Shown: piece by piece, positions 15,721 to 17,598 of the stretch | Position numbering within the stretch: position 1 is the stretch's first letter | Layout of the letters: each line of letters starts with the position of its first letter | Assembly (NCBI GenBank): GCA_945833725.1 | Contig: CAMAFU010000014.1 | Span: forward strand, 1 to 17,598 | Origin: an uncultured Treponema sp. | Lineage (GTDB): Bacteria; Spirochaetota; Spirochaetia; Treponematales; Treponemataceae | DNA length: 17,598 nt | Direction: 5' to 3' | Notes under the pieces: model-generated | What the model was told of the DNA's origin: nothing | The model's database searches: none | The model's input: the letters and a program-made list of their open reading frames with translations, nothing else | Program-made: the position numbers and the translations under genes

Positions 15721-15747
15721 TTGTCGGATTCTCGTTTTATATATGAT
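15718..15747 (+). promoter_or_regulatory. Possible promoter of cmk-rpsA
   Basis: TTGTTG (15718-15723) and TATGAT (15742-15747) are 18 nt apart. The predicted start near 15754 gives a short leader containing GGAGG at 15760-15764. Confidence 0.45.
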
Positions 15748-15768
15748 ACATGTTAATTTGGAGGAATG

Positions 15769-17598
15769 ATGATTATAGCCATGGATGGACCGGCTGGAAC
15801 CGGAAAATCAACAATAGCCGCCCTTATTGCAAAAAAACTCGGTATACTTTGCCTTAACAGCGGAAGTTTTTACAGGGCACTTACTCTTGCCCTTAACGAA
15901 TCTCACATAGATTTAAAAAATGAAAGTGATGTTGTTTCGTTTTGTAGAAAACAGAGTTTAGATTATAAAAATTCCAGACTTATTCTTAACGGTGTAGATG
16001 TGGAAGACAGACTTCATGAAGATGCTGTAAGTGAAAAAGTTGCACAGTTATCTTCAATTATTGAAATTCGCCGTCTCGTAAACGATAAAATGCGAAAAAT
16101 AACGGAGTCGATTGATATAATTTGCGAAGGCCGGGATATGACAACTGTTGTGTTTCCTGAAGCCGATTATAAATTTTATCTTGATGCGTCTATAGATGTT
16201 CAGGCTCAGCGAAGATTTTCTCAGGGAGTGTCTGAACTTTCACTGGAAGAAATAAAGCAGGCCATCATAAAAAGAGATAAAACCGACAGAAACAAAAAAG
16301 AAGGAGCCCTTAAAATTGCCAGAGATGCATTTTATATCGATACTTCTGCCTTGACGATTGAACAGGTTTGTGCGATAATATTAGACAAAATTCAATCTAA
16401 AGGGTTTAATATGGAACAGATGGAAGTGGAGAAGGATGAACTTGATTCTAAAAGTTCTATCCAGACACAATTAGAAGAGTCTCTTAAGAGCCTGAAATCT
16501 CTTGAAGATGGTCAGCTTGTGGAAGGTACTGTAATCGAAGTTACAGACGAACTTGTTTTCATTGACATTGGAAGCAAATCTGAAGGAAAAATTCCTGTTC
16601 AGGAATTTGCCGGAAAATTGCCAGCTGTAGGTGATGTTCTGGTTGTTGTTCTTGTAAAACAGAATGGACGGAACGGTCCGGAAGTTTCTTACACAAAAGC
16701 ACAGTCAAAGCAGTTATGGAAAGAACTTCGCAAGGCTGCCGATGAAAAGTCTGCCATTGAAGGTAAAATCGAAAAGGAAGTTAAAGGCGGTTTTGATGTC
16801 AATCTTGGTGGTGATATTCATGCTTTCCTTCCAATAAGTCAGTCGGATATTACAAAGGTTGAAGAACCAAAAAAACTTATCGGTACTGTTTCAAAATTCT
16901 ATATTGAAAGACTTTATTCAGACAATAAGGCCAATGTGGTTGTAAACCGCAGAAAATATCTCGAAGAAGCAATGAATAAAAGCAGGGATGAGTTCTTTGA
17001 AAAAACTCAGATTGGCGATACTGTAAAAGGAACTGTAAAATCTTTTACAAGTTTCGGTGCTTTTATTGATTTGGGCGGATTCGACGGTCTTCTGCATATT
17101 AACGATATGAGTTGGGGTCATGTAACCCGTCCTAAAGACTTTGTAAAAAAAGGTCAGGAAATAGAACTTAAAGTTATTTGTCTCAATCCGGAAGATAAAA
17201 GAATCAATTTGTCCCTTAAGCATTTTACGGAAGATCCGTGGGTTCATTTTGAAGATAAGTATCATGTTGAGGATGTTGTTGAAGGTACAGTTACAAAACT
17301 TACTGATTTTGGTGCCTTTATCGAATTGGAAGAAGGAATTGAAGGTCTTGCCCATATTTCTGAATTCAGTTGGACTAAGAAAATCAACAAGCCTTCCGAT
17401 ATGGTAAAAATCGGCGAAAAAGTAAAATGTATGATTCTTGGATATGATATTCAGGCTGGAAGAGTTTCCCTTGGTCTTAAACAGGTTACTCCAAATCCTT
17501 GGGATACAATTCAGGAAAGATACACTGTTGATTCTGTCGTTCACGGCAAAGTTGTTAAAATTACAAATGCCGGTGCCTTTATTCAGCTGGAAGAAGGT
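15769..17598 (+). CDS. cmk-rpsA: Cytidylate kinase fused to ribosomal protein S1 (3' end outside window)
   Basis: 610 codons are open to the window edge with no stop. Residues 1-212 are a CMP/dCMP kinase: P-loop DGPAGTGKST (6-15), LNSGSFYRAL (26-35), CEGRDMTTVVFPEA (120-133), and RDKTDRNKKEGALKIARDA (170-188) followed by IDTSALT. An acidic linker (MEVEKDELDSKSS) leads to S1 RNA-binding repeats beginning at about 245, 330, 412, 501 and 586. The third and fourth are the most typical (GTVKSFTSFGAFIDLGG, GTVTKLTDFGAFIELEEG). S1 helps the small ribosomal subunit bind mRNA. In many bacteria cmk and rpsA are neighbouring genes; here they are one reading frame, as in annotated treponemes. ATG 15769 has GGAGG 4 nt upstream; ATG 15766 is equally in frame but only 1 nt from it. 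Confidence 0.95.
   Translation, partial: MIIAMDGPAGTGKSTIAALIAKKLGILCLNSGSFYRALTLALNESHIDLKNESDVVSFCRKQSLDYKNSRLILNGVDVEDRLHEDAVSEKVAQLSSIIEIRRLVNDKMRKITESIDIICEGRDMTTVVFPEADYKFYLDASIDVQAQRRFSQGVSELSLEEIKQAIIKRDKTDRNKKEGALKIARDAFYIDTSALTIEQVCAIILDKIQSKGFNMEQMEVEKDELDSKSSIQTQLEESLKSLKSLEDGQLVEGTVIEVTDELVFIDIGSKSEGKIPVQEFAGKLPAVGDVLVVVLVKQNGRNGPEVSYTKAQSKQLWKELRKAADEKSAIEGKIEKEVKGGFDVNLGGDIHAFLPISQSDITKVEEPKKLIGTVSKFYIERLYSDNKANVVVNRRKYLEEAMNKSRDEFFEKTQIGDTVKGTVKSFTSFGAFIDLGGFDGLLHINDMSWGHVTRPKDFVKKGQEIELKVICLNPEDKRINLSLKHFTEDPWVHFEDKYHVEDVVEGTVTKLTDFGAFIELEEGIEGLAHISEFSWTKKINKPSDMVKIGEKVKCMILGYDIQAGRVSLGLKQVTPNPWDTIQERYTVDSVVHGKVVKITNAGAFIQLEEG

Noticed and set aside
16918..17544. 208-codon minus-strand frame opposite the S1 repeats
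   Set aside because: It is antisense to well-conserved S1 domains. Its apparent internal similarity only mirrors the repeated S1 units on the coding strand.

Overview
The window is chromosomal DNA from a low-GC spirochaete, most likely a Treponema. Two features point there. A cytidylate kinase is fused in frame to ribosomal protein S1, and a GreA is several times the normal length because a long helical N-terminal extension precedes an ordinary GreA domain. Both are recalled from annotated spirochaete genomes, not from a search. All recognisable genes are housekeeping or cell-envelope genes. I see no transposase, phage gene, CRISPR array, tRNA or rRNA.

The left arm (1-7369) is transcribed leftward. 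From right to left it carries a cytoplasmic TPR protein, the oversized greA, a GNAT acetyltransferase and smc. The last runs off the left edge but shows both ATPase half-domains. A clear rho-independent terminator follows greA, and smc has its own near-consensus promoter. Two perfect or near-perfect palindromes about 31 bp apart lie just upstream of greA and look like an operator or a leader hairpin.

The divergent gap (7370-7694) is the only gene-free stretch over 300 bp. It holds two tandem leftward promoters for the TPR gene, a GC-rich palindromic segment that looks like a dispersed repeat, and a weaker rightward promoter for rpe. The promoter positions predict almost no 5' leader for either flanking gene.

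The right arm (7695-17598) is transcribed rightward. First comes rpe with three tightly packed genes of unassigned function: an exported TPR/coiled-coil protein, an exported beta-rich protein, and a TPR protein with one membrane span. Next is a genome-maintenance run: recA, folK, scpA, scpB and an RsuA/RluB-type pseudouridine synthase. Last is the cmk-rpsA fusion, which runs off the right edge.

SMC, ScpA and ScpB together form the bacterial condensin, so all three subunits lie within 15 kb but on opposite strands. The SMC encoded here is short and I cannot find a hinge domain in it, which is the most unusual protein-level observation in the window. The other candidates for something undescribed are the three-gene envelope cassette behind rpe and the twin palindromes before greA.
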